In this document: piece by piece, positions 14,470 to 25,760 of the stretch | Numbering within the stretch: position 1 is the first letter of the stretch | Layout of the letters: each line of letters opens with the position of its first letter | From: Streptomyces sp. SW4 | Lineage (GTDB): Bacteria > Actinomycetota > Actinomycetes > Streptomycetales > Streptomycetaceae | Assembly (NCBI GenBank): GCA_003248315.1 | Contig: QKWM01000001.1 | Location: 992,001 to 1,056,000, forward strand | DNA length: 64,000 nt | Reading direction: 5' to 3' | The notes under the pieces: generated by a model | What the model saw: the letters and a program-made list of their open reading frames with translations, nothing else | The model's database searches: none | Told to the model about the DNA's origin: nothing | Position numbers and translations under genes: made by a program

Positions 14470-14541
14470 TGGTAAGGACTCTTAACCAGTTCTGGTCCCC
14501 GACGCTAGGCACCCCCGGCTTTTTGGCAAGACTCCTTACTA
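14470..14541. promoter_or_regulatory. Facing operator-like boxes between DUF1479 and ROK genes
   Basis: A 15-bp motif occurs twice, once on each strand: TAAGAGTCCTTACCA (minus, 14470-14484) and CAAGACTCCTTACTA (plus, 14527-14541), 12 of 15 positions equal. Each copy sits just upstream of one of the divergent genes. Likely binding sites for the adjacent ROK regulator, controlling itself and the dioxygenase. TAGAAT at 14540-14545 could be a -10 element overlapping the second box. Confidence 0.6.
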
Positions 14542-14552
14542 GAATGGTCGGC

Positions 14553-15724
14553 ATGCACCCCCGAAGCCCTCACTGGAGCTGCTGCGGGCCTGACGGACGA
14601 GAACGTGCTGCGTGCCCTCATGGCCCACGACCGGCTCACCCGGGCGGAGATCGCCACCACGACCGGGATCTCCAAACCCACCATCTCCGACAGTGTCCAG
14701 CGTCTCGAGCAGGCCGGACTGGTGGTGGACACGGGCGAGCGCACCACGGGCCGCGGCCGGGCCGGCTCCTACTACGCGCTCGCCCCGCGGCTCGGCACCG
14801 CCCTGGTCGCGAGCATCACCCCGCACGGTGTCGTCGCCCAGGCCGTGGACGCCCGGGACCGCGTCCACGCCGAGGTCCGCACGGACCTGCGGGCGGACGC
14901 GGGGGAGGAGGTCGCGGGGCGGGCGCTCGCGGCGGCGGCCGAGGAACTGCGCGACCGGCTCGGCGGCCCGCCGCGCCTGGCCGTGGTGAGCGCGGCCGAC
15001 CCCGTGGACCGGGCCACGGGCCGGCTGGTGCACCTGCCCGACGCCCCCTTCCTGGTCGGCGCGCTCGACCCGCCCGCCGTGCTGGCGGACACGGTGACCG
15101 GGCCCGTCCTGGCGGACAACGACGTCAACTGGGCCGCCCGGGCCGAGTACGACGGCGGCTGCGTCCAGGGGGTCGCCGACTTCGTCTACCTCCACCTGGG
15201 CGAGGGTCTGGGCTGCGCCGTCGTCGGCGACGGCGCCGTACGCCGCGGCCACCGGGGGCTGGTCGGGAGATCGCCCACCTGTGCACCGCCGGCCCCGACG
15301 GCCGGGCGATGCCCTTCACCGAGGTGTTCGCCGCGCTGGACCTGCGCCGCCCGGGCTCCACCGCCGTCGACGTGGCGAAACTGCGCACGGTCCTCGACGG
15401 CACCGGCGAAGCGGACGGACGGGTCCGCGCGGCCCTGGCCCGGGCCGTCGGCGGCGTGCTGTCGGCCGCCGTCTCCCTCGCGGACCCGCAGACCGTCGTC
15501 GTCGGCGGCACCTGGGGCTCCCACCCCCGGATGACCGCCGCGATCGAGGACCACTTCCGGCACAGCCCGCGCCCCGTGCCCGTCCGCACGGCCGTCCTGC
15601 CCCGGCCCGACCTGACGGGGCACGGGCCCGCGCCGTCGAGGAACTGCGCGCCCTCGTCGTGCGGGCCGTCCGCCCGACGACCACCGCTGACCCGGCCCGC
15701 CGTCCGCCCGACGACCACCACTGA
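14553..15724 (+). CDS. ROK-family transcriptional regulator
   Basis: N-terminal winged helix: LTRAEIATTTGISKPTISD then RLEQAGLVVDTG (residues about 30-65). The rest is the ROK sugar-kinase-like domain, with LADNDVNWAARAEY and YLHLGEGLGCAVV. About 390 codons, typical. ATG 14553 reads MHPP after adding one C to a C-run at 14558-14562; shifts near 14588, 15265 and 15630 are also needed. Followed after 33 bp by a HAD phosphatase gene, suggesting a sugar-phosphate context. Probably regulates the divergent DUF1479 gene and itself through the boxes at 14470-14541. Confidence 0.85.
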
Positions 15725-15757
15725 TCCGGCCCCCGAGTACCGACTCCCAGGAAGACC

Positions 15758-16595
15758 ATGACCGCCCCGCACCTCTCCCCGCTCCCCGCCCCGAACGCCC
15801 CGACATCCGGCTCGTCGTCACCGACATGGACGGCACGCTGCTGGACGCCGACGGACGGGTCCCGCCCGGTCTGTGGCCCCTGCTCGCCGAACTGCGGCGC
15901 CGGGGCGTCGTCTTCTGCCCCGCCAGCGGCCGCCAGTACGCCACGCTCACCCACCTGTTCGCCGGCGCCGACGACGGCATGGTCTACATCGCCGAGAACG
16001 GCGCCTTCGTGGTCCGCGACGGCGCCGAGGTCTCCTCCGACCCACTCGACCCCGCCGTGTCCGCCGGCATCGTGACGTCGGTGCGCGAGCTGACCGGCGA
16101 CGGCGTCGACGCGGGGGTCGTCGTCTGCGGCAAGCGCTCGGCGTACACGGAGCGCGGCGACGAGGCCTTCCTGGCCGAGGTGCGCAAGTACTACCACGCA
16201 CACCGGCTCGTCGACGACGCCACCGCGGTCGACGACGAGATCGTCAAGGTCGCCGTGTTCGACTTCGGCCCGTCGAGCGGACCACGGCGCCCGGCTCGCC
16301 GCCTTCGCCGGCACGCACCAGGTGGTCGTCTCCAGCCGGCACTGGGTGGACCTCATGAGCCCCACCGCCGACAAGGGGCCGCCGTGCGCCGGCTCCAGCG
16401 GCACCTCGGCATCGGACCGGACCAGACCATGGTCTTCGGGGACTACCTCAACGACCTCGGCATGCTCGACGCCGCCCACTGGTCCTACGCGATGGCCGGC
16501 GCCCACCCCGAGGTGATACGCCGGGCCCGCCACCGCGCCCCGCGCACACGGACGACGGCGTCGTCCGGACGATCGCGACGGTCCTCGGCATCTGA
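15758..16595 (+). CDS. HAD-superfamily phosphatase (Cof-like, HAD-IIB)
   Basis: Haloacid-dehalogenase hydrolase likely acting on sugar phosphates. Motif I is DMDGTLLDADG (nucleophile and acid Asp), motif II lies near CPASGRQ, motif III Lys near SPTADKG, motif IV is VFGDYLNDLGML. About 280 codons with the C2B-type cap expected of Cof proteins. ATG 15758 starts MTAPHLSPL. Frameshifts near 15800, 16285, 16375 and 16545. In the same transcription unit as the ROK regulator; convergent with the helicase gene, 31 bp apart. Confidence 0.82.
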
Positions 16596-16626
16596 CACCG
16601 GCCCCCGGCCGTACCCCGCGCGCCGG

Positions 16627-19126
16627 CTACGACCAGCGCATGCCGATCGCCGAGAGCCGTTCGATCCGGTCGGGGGAGAGCGACGCGGCCCTGCTGCGCT
16701 GGTTGCTGATCCACGTGCCGAGCCGCAGTTCGTGCTCCTCGGACGGCCGCCGTCCGCCCGCCTCCGGCGCCGGTCCCCCGCCCGCGGCGGCCCGCGCAGG
16801 GTGATCCGCTCCACGTGGCCGCGCGGGACCCGCAGATGGCCCTCCCGCTCGTAGAACTGCCGGGCGGCGGCGTAGTTCAGCGCCCACTTCTCCGCCTGCG
16901 TACGGCGTGCGCGGGGCCTGTCCTCCTCGGCCGCCGGCCGGATGCCGAGGATCTGCTCGCACATCCACCGCTGGGCCGCGGTCAGCTCCTCCCAGCCGAG
17001 CCGGACCGACCTCACCCACCGCCCCAGGTCCTCACCCTGGACCACCACCTCGCCCGGCCGCAGCGGGAGCGCCCGCCGGCGGCGAGGTGCCGCCGGGTGA
17101 GATGGAAGCGGCGCTGCCACTCCACCGGCCAGGCCGGGCACCACGCCGGGTCGATCTCCTCCAGCTGCGCACGCCGTTCCTCCGGCAGCGCGGCGCCCCC
17201 GGACCGCCGGGCGGCGGCACGCTGGTTCTTCAGCCAGAGACCGACCCGGTGGCCCTGGTGGGTGGCGTCCAGCGGTGCCAGCAGATGACCGTGTTCCGCG
17301 GCCCAGCCCGGGCGGCGGCCAGCCCCTCCTCCCAGGCGACGTCGTGGTGCGACCAGATCATGCCCAGCCGCTCCAGCCGTGCGGCGCGTTCCTCGCTCAT
17401 GTCCCCGCGGGCGCGGGACCGGCGGGCGTCGGCGATCCACTGCCCCAGCGGGAAACCGGCCAGGGACCGAGGCCACCCGGCGGCCTCCTGCTCGGGCCCC
17501 GTCCGGGAACGCGGTACGTGAACGGCACCCGCAGGTCGCCGTGGAGCCGCCGGTACACGGTGGCGGCCTCCACTCCGCGCCGCCAGTGGGCGCGTTCGGG
17601 ATGCAGCACGCGCAGTTCGACGAACGCCGCGAGCGCGGCCGGATCCCGCGGCGTGCTGAACCGCAGCAGCGCCCGCGCCGGCGCCGACAGCGCACCGGCG
17701 CCCCCGCCGGCTCCGCTCTCCTCCTCGCCGGACCGCGTCCGCACCCCGGTGACGCGGCTGGGCGCCTGCGGCTCGGCGAGCCGCTCCACGATCCTCGCGT
17801 CGTGCGCCCGCAGCGCCTCCAGGAGCCGGGCCAGCCCCCGTACGCCCGGGAGGTGAGCATGGTGTCGGGGGTCTCACCGGGCCCAGCAGGACGGGGACGA
17901 CCAGGGAGGCGAGCTTGCCCTCCCGGGCCGCACCCGCAGCGCGCGGCCGACGGCCTGCACGAGATCGGGCATGGAGCCGCGTACGTCGGCGAAGTACACG
18001 CTGTCGCAGGCGCGGATGTCGACGCCCTCGCCGAGCACCCGCACCGACCCGAGGAAGGCCTTGTCCACGACCGTGCCGTCCGGGGCGCGCCCGGCGGCGA
18101 ATTCCTCCAGGACGCGGCGGCGGTGCTGCGGCCGGTGCTCCCGCACAGCCAGTCCGCCCACACCGACCGCGGATACCGGCGCGGCTCGGCGTCGCGCAGC
18201 CGCCGGGCGACGTCCGGCAGGCCGGCCGCGAACGCCTCGGCCTCCTTCACCACGTGGTGGAAGACGAGGGTGCGCCGGAACCCCTCCTCGGCCGCCGCCT
18301 TGACCAGCGCCGCCTGCAACGCGGCCAGCCGCGCCCCGCGCACCCGCTCCGACCGCCCGTCCGCACCGAGCAGGACCGCCGCCTGGAACTGCGGGTCCGC
18401 GACGTCCACGCACACCACCTGGTAGGGGGCGCAGATCCCGCGGTCGATCGCCTCGGACAGGGTGAGCGTGAAGCAGCGCGCCCCGAACGGCCCGTCCGGA
18501 TCGTCCTCCATCGACGCGACCAGCTCGCCCGGCGCCCCCTCCTCGGCGTCCTCCTCGGCCTGCCACAGCCGGGGCGTGGCCGTCATGTACAGCCGGCGCA
18601 GCGCGGGGACACGCGTGTTGTCGTGGACGACGGCCCACGGCTTGCCGATCCGGCCCGAGGTGCGGTGCGCCTCGTCGACGACGATCAGGTCCCAGCGCGG
18701 AAGTCCGGCGGCGTGCGCGCGTTCGAGCGTGCCGAGGCCGAGGGAGGCGTACGTGGCGAACACCGTGACCTTGTCGAACGGCCGCACCCAGTCGACCAGC
18801 TCGCCCGGGTCCGTGGTGTTCGGGAACGACGCCTGCCCGCCGCGCAGCGACGACACCCCGATCACCGGTCCGGTGCGGCCGCCGTCCCGCCACGCCGCCT
18901 CCGTCTGGGCCAGCAGGTCCAGCGACGGGACGAGGACCAGGACCCGGCCGGCCCGGAGGCGTTCCGCGGCGCGCACGGCGACGAGGCTCTTGCCGGACCC
19001 CGTCGCCATGATCACCTGCGTCCTGAGGCCCCGCTCCGGCGCGATCCGCTCCACCGGCGTCCCGAGCGCGCGGACCACCGCGTCCACGGCTTCTCGCTGG
19101 TGAGGGCGGAGCTCCTTGGCCGCCAT
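16627..19126 (-). CDS. DEAD/DEAH-box helicase with repeated helicase-associated domains
   Basis: Superfamily 2 ATPase of about 830 codons. Motif I is MATGSGKSLVAV, motif II VVDEAHRTSG, motif III YMTATPRLW, motif VI QAVGRALRVRPG. The C-terminal third holds several helicase-associated (HA, PF03457-type) repeats with the pattern W...G...HG...P....GHRVGLWLKNQR and a last one ending LGTWISNQRSRAA. ATG 19126 has GAAGAAGG upstream. Frameshifts near 18125, 17925, 17850, 17505, 17290, 17070, 16800 and 16735. These proteins are common in Streptomyces; the biological role is not known to me. Divergent from htpG. Confidence 0.83.
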
Positions 19127-19327
19127 CGCGTCACCTTCTTCCGCGGGTAGGGGGGCGGACCGCTACGACACGCAACGGTAGACCGACGCCACGGCACACC
19201 CCGCCCCGACGCGTGGGCGCACACCGCCCCTCCGCCGCCGTACCGAAACCGACCGACCGTCCTGACGTGGTGTTTTACAGTGGCTTCCACCAGTTCCGAC
19301 GACAGGATCCGTGAGGTAATCGCGACC

Positions 19328-21233
19328 ATGCCGGCCGAGACGTTTGAGTTTCAGGTGGAGGCCCGTCAGCTGCTGCAGCTGATGATCCACTCGGTCTACT
19401 CGAACAAGGATGTCTTCCTGCGCGAGCTCGTCTCCAACGCCTCCGACGCGCTGGACAAGCTGCGCCTGGAGAAGCTGCGGGACGACTCGCTCGACGCCGA
19501 CGTCTCCGACCTGCACATCGAGATCGACGTCGACAAGGACGCCCGCACCCTGACCGTGCGGGACAACGGCATCGGAATGTCCTACGACGAGGTCGGGGAA
19601 CTCATCGGCACCATCGCCAACTCGGGCACCGCCCGCTTCCTCAAGGAACTGCGGGAGGCCGAGGACGCCGCCGGGGCGGAGGGGCTCATCGGCCAGTTCG
19701 GCGTCGGCTTCTACTCCGGCTTCATGGTGGCCGACGAGGTCACCGTCGTCACCCGCCGCGCCGGAGAGAGCCAGGGCACCCGCTGGACCTCGCGCGGCGA
19801 GGGCACCTACACCCTGGAGCGGACCGACGACGCGCCGCAGGGCACCTCGGTCACCCTGCACCTCAAGCCCGCCGACCCGGAGAACCAGCTCCACGACTAC
19901 ACCTCCCCTGGAAGATCCGGGAGATCGTCAAGCGGTACTCGGACTTCATCACCTGGCCCATCCGCATGACGCCCGAGCGCTCCGCGGCCGCCGGCGACGA
20001 CGGCGACCAGCCGGAACCCGAGACGCTCAACTCCATGAAGGCGCTGTGGGCCCGGCCGCGCGACGAGGTGTCCGAGGACGAGTACCACGAGCTGTACAAG
20101 CACATCGGCCACGACTGGCGGGACCCGCTGGAGACCATCCGCCTCCAGGCCGAGGGCACCTTCGAGTACCAGGCCCTGCTGTTCCTGCCCGCCCACGCCC
20201 CCTACGACCTGTTCGCCCGCGACTTCCGGCGCGGACTGCAGCTGTACGTCAAGCGCGTGTTCATCATGGACGACTGCGAGGCGCTGCTGCCGCCCTACCT
20301 GCGCTTCGTCAAGGGCGTCGTCGACGCGGCCGACCTCTCGCTCAACGTGTCCCGCGAGATCCTCCAGCAGGACCGCCACATCGAGATGATGCGCCGGCGG
20401 CTGACGAAGAAGGTCCTGTCCACCGTCAAGGACATGATGGCCAAGGACCAGGAGCGCTACGCCACGTTCTGGCGGGAGTTCGGCACGGTCCTGAAGGAGG
20501 GCCTGGTCACCGACGCGGAGAACCGCGACGCCCTCCTGGCCGTCGCCTCGTTCGCCAGCACGCACCACGACACCGAGCCGACCACGCTCAAGCAGTACGT
20601 GGAGCGGATGAAGGACGGCCAGGACGAGATCTACTACCTCACCGGCGAGTCCCGGCAGAGCATCGAGAACTCCCCGCACCTGGAGGCGTTCCGGGGCCGG
20701 GGCATCGAGGTGCTGCTGCTCACCGACCCCGTCGACGAGGTCTGGACCGACGCGGTCGGCGAGTACGAGGGCCGGAAGCTGCGCTCCGTCGCCAAGGGCG
20801 ACATCGACCTCGGCGCCGAGGGCGACGACGCCGACGGCGCCCGGAGGACCGGGCCGAGGAGTACGCGGAGCTGCTCGGCTGGATGAAGGAGCAGCTGGAG
20901 GAGGACGTCAAGGAGGTCCGGCTCTCCTCCCGGCTCACCGTCTCCCCGGCGTGCGTCGTCTCCGACACGGGCGACCTGACCCCGGCCCTGGAGAACATGT
21001 ACCGCGCGATGGGCCAGGAGGTCCCGAGCGCCAAGCGGATCCTGGAGCTCAACCCCGGCCACCAGCTGGTGAAGGGCCTCAACCAGGCCTACGGCGACGG
21101 CGAGGACCGCACCCGGCTCGCCGAGACCGCCCAGCTCCTGTACGGCCTGGCGGTGCTCGCCGAGGGCGGGCGGCCCAAGGAGCCGGCCCGGTTCGCCCAG
21201 CTGGTGGCGGACCGTCTGCACCGCGCGCTGTAA
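19328..21233 (+). CDS. htpG: Molecular chaperone HtpG (bacterial Hsp90)
   Basis: ATP-dependent cytosolic chaperone. The GHKL ATPase domain shows [35 protein letters not shown] and GTSVTLHL. The middle domain has [20 protein letters not shown], and the C-terminal dimerisation domain ends at 21233. About 635 codons, family length. ATG 19328 ([16 protein letters not shown]) is chosen by family start, with GTGAGGT upstream; an upstream in-frame GTG at 19280 is less likely. Two frameshifts: near 19910 (HDYTS, then [14 protein letters not shown]) and 20848. Conservation on both sides argues for sequencing errors. Confidence 0.92.
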
Positions 21234-21250
21234 CGCGCCGGGGTGCGTGC

Positions 21251-21285
21251 GGCGGCTCACCCGCGCAGCAGCCGGGTGAGCCGCC
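21251..21285. terminator. Terminator after htpG
   Basis: 13-bp perfect stem, GGCGGCTCACCCG (21251-21263) with its complement at 21273-21285, 9-base loop. Confidence 0.8.
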
Positions 21286-21447
21286 CGCCACCCTCCCCAG
21301 GGGGTGTCCGCACAGTCGCGCCGGCCCCGCGACGGACACCCCCTGGGCATCTCCCCCTCGGGACGGCAGACGGGCCGGTTGAACCGCACCGCTCGGTGGT
21401 ACCCGCCGCGTGCGCCGCCACCGGTTCCCCGTCCCGAGAGGAGATCC

Positions 21448-22746
21448 ATGTCCGACGACGACGTGAAGAACGTCTTCGTGGTGGGCCTCGACGAGGCCAA
21501 CCTTCCCACCCTCCAGGCCGTACCCGGCGCCGAGAAGCTGCGCTTCCACGGCCTGCTCACCGTCGAGGAACTCCAGGACGGCGAGGTGTCGTTGCCCGAC
21601 GTCCTCGCCAAGGCGCAGACGATCCTCGACTCCTTCGACGGAAGCATCGACGCCATCGTCGGCTACTGGGACTTCCCGGTCAGCACCCTCGTGCCCCTCC
21701 TCGGCGAGCGCTACGGCACCCGCACCACGAGCCTGGAGTCCGTGGTCAAGTGCGAGCACAAGTACTGGAGCCGGCTCGAACAGCAGCGGGTCACCGACTG
21801 CCACCCGCGTTTCGGCCGCGTCGACCTGACGGCCGACCCGCCCCGCCCCCCGGACGGGCTGCGCTTCCCGATGTGGGTCAAGCCCGCCCTGTCGTACTCC
21901 TCCGAACTCGCCTTCGGAGTCGGCGACGAGGAGGAGTTCCGCACGGCCGTCGCCGAGATACGCCAGGGGATCGACCGGGTGGGCCGCCCCTTCGAGAAGA
22001 TCCTCGAACGGGTCGACGCGCCGCCCGAGATGGACGGTGTCGGCGGCCGGGTCTGCCTGGCCGAGGAGTCCCTGACCGGCATCCAGGTCGCGGTGGAGGG
22101 CTACGTCCACCGCGGCGAGGTGACCGTCTACGGCACCCTGGACTCGATCGACTACCCGGACTCCCCCTGCTTCCTGCGCCACCAGTACCCGTCCACGCTG
22201 CCGCCGCAGGTGATCGCCCGGCTCCACGACGTCACCGCACGCGTGATGCGCCGCATCGGCTTCGACTCGGCGACCTTCAGCGTGGAGTACTTCTACGATC
22301 CGGGCACGCAGGAGATCAACCTGCTGGAGATCAACCCCCGCCACTCCCAGTCGCACGCCGAACTGTTCCAGTACGTCGACGGGGTGCCCAACCACCACTG
22401 CATGGTCGCCCTCGCCCTCGGCACCGACCCGCGCATGCCGCACCGCCAGGGCCCGTACGCGATGGCCGCCAAGTGGTACCACCGCTGGTTCACGGACGGC
22501 GTCGTCCGCGACGTCCCCTCGCCCGAGGACATCGCCCGCATCGAACGCGAGATACCCGGGGTGCGCATCGACGTCGTCCCCGAGAAGGGCCGGCGCCTGT
22601 CCGACCTCCCGCAGCAGGACAGCTACAGCTACGAGCTGGCGCACATCTTCACCGGCGGCGACGACGAGGACGACCTGCGCAGGAAGTACGACAAGGCCGT
22701 GGCGGCGCTCGGACTGACCTTCGACGAGCCCCCGCGCGACCGGTGA
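21448..22746 (+). CDS. ATP-grasp domain protein
   Basis: 432 residues, intact. ATP-grasp carboxylate-amine or thiol ligase fold: FPMWVKPALSYSS (ATP-binding Lys), AEESLTGIQVAVEGYV, and the metal-binding block EINLLEINPRHSQSH near residue 290. The N-terminal part resembles the pre-ATP-grasp domain. The product is unknown; such proteins join a carboxylate to an amine. ATG 21448 follows GAGAGGAGAT. Upstream of a CocE/NonD hydrolase gene with a 44-bp gap and its own ribosome binding site, so probably one operon: a ligase next to an ester/amide hydrolase. Confidence 0.8.
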   Translation: MSDDDVKNVFVVGLDEANLPTLQAVPGAEKLRFHGLLTVEELQDGEVSLPDVLAKAQTILDSFDGSIDAIVGYWDFPVSTLVPLLGERYGTRTTSLESVVKCEHKYWSRLEQQRVTDCHPRFGRVDLTADPPRPPDGLRFPMWVKPALSYSSELAFGVGDEEEFRTAVAEIRQGIDRVGRPFEKILERVDAPPEMDGVGGRVCLAEESLTGIQVAVEGYVHRGEVTVYGTLDSIDYPDSPCFLRHQYPSTLPPQVIARLHDVTARVMRRIGFDSATFSVEYFYDPGTQEINLLEINPRHSQSHAELFQYVDGVPNHHCMVALALGTDPRMPHRQGPYAMAAKWYHRWFTDGVVRDVPSPEDIARIEREIPGVRIDVVPEKGRRLSDLPQQDSYSYELAHIFTGGDDEDDLRRKYDKAVAALGLTFDEPPRDR

Positions 22747-22790
22747 CGCGCCGCCCCGCCGACCGCGAGCAAGGAGGAGAACACCGGCCC

Positions 22791-24833
22791 ATGCGGTACG
22801 TGAGCCATCTGCCCTGTGCCACGAAGGAGGAGGACCACGTCCTCATCCCCATGTCCGACGGCGTCCGCCTGTCCGCGCGCATCTGGCGGCCCACGTCGTC
22901 CGACCACGAACCGGTCCCCGCGGTCCTGGAGTACATCCCGTACCGCAAGCGGGACCTCACCGCCGTCCGCGACTCGGTCAACCACCCCTACATCGCCGGG
23001 CACGGCTACGCCTGCGTCCGCGTCGACCTGCGCGGAACCGGCGAGTCGGAGGGCGTGCTGACCGACGAGTACCTGGAGCGGGAGCAGACCGACGCCGAGG
23101 AGGTCCTCGCCTGGCTCGCCGCACAGCCCTGGTGCGACGGGACCACCGGCATGATGGGCATCTCCTGGGGGGCCTTCGCCGCCCTCCAGGTGGCGGCCCG
23201 GCAGCCGCCGAGCCTGAAGGCCGTGGTCATCGCCTCCTTCACCGACGACCGGCACGCCGACGACATGCACTACATGGGCGGCGCGATGCTGTCGGACAAC
23301 CTGGCCGAGGCGGGCACCATGTTCGCCTACGGCACCTGCCCGCCCGACCCCGCCCTGGTCGGCGACCGCTGGCGCGAGATGTGGTTCGAGCGGCTGGAGC
23401 ACACCCGCCCCTGGGTCCTGGAGTGGCTGCGGCACCAGCGCCGCGACGACTACTGGCGGCACGCCTCGGTCGCCGAGGACTACCGGGCCGTACGCTGCCC
23501 GGTGCTCGCCTCCAGCGGCTGGGCGGACGGCTACTCCAACGCGGTCACCCGGCTGCTGGCCAACCTCGACGTGCCGCGCAAGGGACTGATCGGCCCCTGG
23601 TCGCACAAGTTCCCCCACCTCGGTGAGCCCGGCCCCGCCATCGGCTACCTCCAGGAGGTGGTGCGCTGGTGGGACCACTGGCTCAAGGGCGTCGACAACG
23701 GCGTCATGGACGGACCCATGCTGCGCACCTGGATGCAGGACAGCGTGCCGCCCTCCACCTCCTACGAGGAACGGCCGGGACGCTGGGTCGCCGAGCCGGG
23801 CTGGCCCTCCCCGAACGTCCACCCGGTCACGCACCCGCTCACCCGGCACCGGATCGAGCCGCCCGCCGATCCGGCACAGGCGGGGGACGGCGCGGAGGCG
23901 GGGAGGCGCTGACCGTGCAGTCCCCGTTGTCCGTCGGCCAGTTCGCGGGCAAGTGGGCCTCCTACAATGCGCCGCCCGACCTGCCCTACGACCAGCGCGA
24001 GGAGGACGGCGGCTCGCTCGTCTTCGAGACCGATCCGCTGGCCGAGCGGCTGGAGATCCTCGGTTCACCGACCGTGGAACTCGACCTGTCGGCCGACCGG
24101 CCGGTCGCCATGGTCGCCGCCCGGCTCTCCGACGTCCGCCCCGACGGATCGGCCACCCGCGTCACCTACGGCCTGCTCAACCTCACCCGGTGCGACAGCA
24201 CCGAGCAGCCCGAGCCGCTGCGGCCCGGCCGGCGCTACCGCGCCACCGTCGCCCTCAACGGGTGGCGCAGACCTTCCCGCCCGGCACCGCGTGCGGCTCT
24301 CGCTGTCCACGTCCTACTGGCCGCTCGCCTGGCCCCCGCCGCAGCCGGCCCGGCTCGCCGTCCACGAGCGCACCAGTACGCTCACCCTCCCCGTCCGCCC
24401 CGCCGGCCGGCCCGAGGACACCCCTGCCGACCCGTTCGGCGAACCCGAGGGCACCCCGCCGATCAGCACGACCGCGCTGACACCACCCGAGGAACGCTGG
24501 GAGGTCAGGCGCGACCTCATCGGCTACAAGGCCGAACTGGACATCGTGAAGGACCGCGGCGTCACACGCTTCGACGAGATCGGGCTGGACGTCGGCCGCC
24601 GCGCCCGCGAACGCTATACGGCGGTCGCCGACGACTTCACCTCCGTCAGCGGCGAGTCGACCTGGACGATGAGCTTCCGGCGCGCGGACTGGGACGTCCG
24701 CGTGGTGACGCACACCCGCCTCACCTGCGACGAGCGGGACTTCCACGTCGACGCCACGCTGGACGGCTACGAGGGCGGCCGCCGGGTCTTCTCCCGTACC
24801 TGGAACGAGACGGTCCCCCGCGACCTGCTGTAG
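22791..24833 (+). CDS. CocE/NonD-family serine hydrolase (X-Pro dipeptidyl-peptidase-like)
   Basis: Alpha/beta hydrolase of about 680 codons. Triad candidates: nucleophile Ser in MMGISWGAFAA, Asp in SSGWADGYSN, His in GPWSHKFPHLG. The C-terminal half is the jelly-roll X-Pro_dipeptidase_C domain (VELDLSADRPVAMVAARL). ATG 22791 has AAGGAGGAG 11 bases upstream. Frameshifts near 23905 and 24270. The TAG stop (24831-24833) is shared with the left edge of a transposable element; the sequence resuming after the element (TAGGGC) would give the same stop, so the gene is not truncated. Confidence 0.85.
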
Positions 24834-24858
24834 GCCGTGTATCGAAAGTGGATCTTGA
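24833..24858 (+). repeat. Left terminal inverted repeat
   Basis: 26 bp starting GGCCGTGTATCGAAAGTGG. It differs from the complement of the right end at one position (A/T at base 9). Its first G completes the TAG stop of the upstream hydrolase. Confidence 0.85.
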
Positions 24859-24878
24859 GTTGTGAATGATCTCGGTCC

Positions 24879-25750
24879 ATGGGTCGGAGAGATCTCACGG
24901 ACGAGCAGTGGGCAGTGCTGGCGCCGTTGTTGCCAATAGGCGCGAGGGCGGGACGGCCGCCCGCCTGGCCCCGGCGGCAGCTGATCGACGGCATACGGTT
25001 CCGGGTCCGGACCGGTGTTCCGTGGCGGGACGTGCCCGCTGAGTACGGGCCGTGGGCCGGGTCTACGACCTGTTCCGCCGATGGCAGCGGGACGGCACCT
25101 GGCAGCGGATGCTCACCCAGCTCCAGTCCCTGGCCGACGTGAAGGGCGAGATCACGTGGGATCTGAGCGTCGATTCCACGGTGTGCCGTGCCCATCAGCA
25201 TGCGGCCGGGGCCCGCAAGCGGGGTGGCCTGCAGAAGGAGCCACCAGGCGGCGTGTTCACCGAGCCCGGCGACCATGGACTGGGACGGTCGCGCGGCGGG
25301 TTCACCACCAAGCTGCACCTGGCCGTCGAGCAGGGTCAGAAGCCCATGGCGGTCGTGGTCACGGCCGGACAGCGCGGCGACTCGCCGCAGTTCGAACCCG
25401 TGCTGGACAAGGTCCGCGTGCCCCGCATCGGGCCGGGCCGGCCACGGATCCGTCCTGATCGGGTCCGTGCGGACAAGGCGTACGCCTCCCGCAAGAACCG
25501 CGCCTACCTGCGCCGCCGCGGGATCCGCTGCACGATTCCCGACAAGGCCGACCAGGCGCGCAACCGTCAGAGGCTCGGCTCGCGCGGCGGCCGGCCACCA
25601 CGCTTCGACCCGGTCGACTACCGCGAACGCCATGCGGTCGAATGCGGGATCAACCGGCTCAAGAGGAACCGCGCCGTCGCCACGCGCTACGACAAGCTGG
25701 TCCGCTACGAGGCGACGGTCCTCGTCGCGGCCATCAACGAGTGGCTGTGA
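24879..25750 (+). CDS. IS5-family DDE transposase
   Basis: N-terminal DUF4096-like helix-turn-helix region ([27 protein letters not shown]), then the RNase-H-fold catalytic part: Asp in [15 protein letters not shown], Asp in [11 protein letters not shown], Glu in [16 protein letters not shown]. About 290 residues. A shift near 25055 (GPWAG versus the family [13 protein letters not shown]) splits the frame at a G run. Some IS5 relatives use programmed frameshifting, but the many indels elsewhere make a sequencing deletion more likely. ATG 24879 lies 20 bp inside the left end repeat. Confidence 0.88.
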
Positions 25751-25760
25751 CCCCCGGCCG

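Noticed and set aside
19328..21233. htpG as a pseudogene
   Set aside because: Only two single-base shifts with full conservation on both sides; selection is clearly intact, so error is more likely than decay.
24879..25750. Programmed frameshift in the IS5 transposase
   Set aside because: The break is at a G run and restored by one G, as in dozens of non-transposase genes here.
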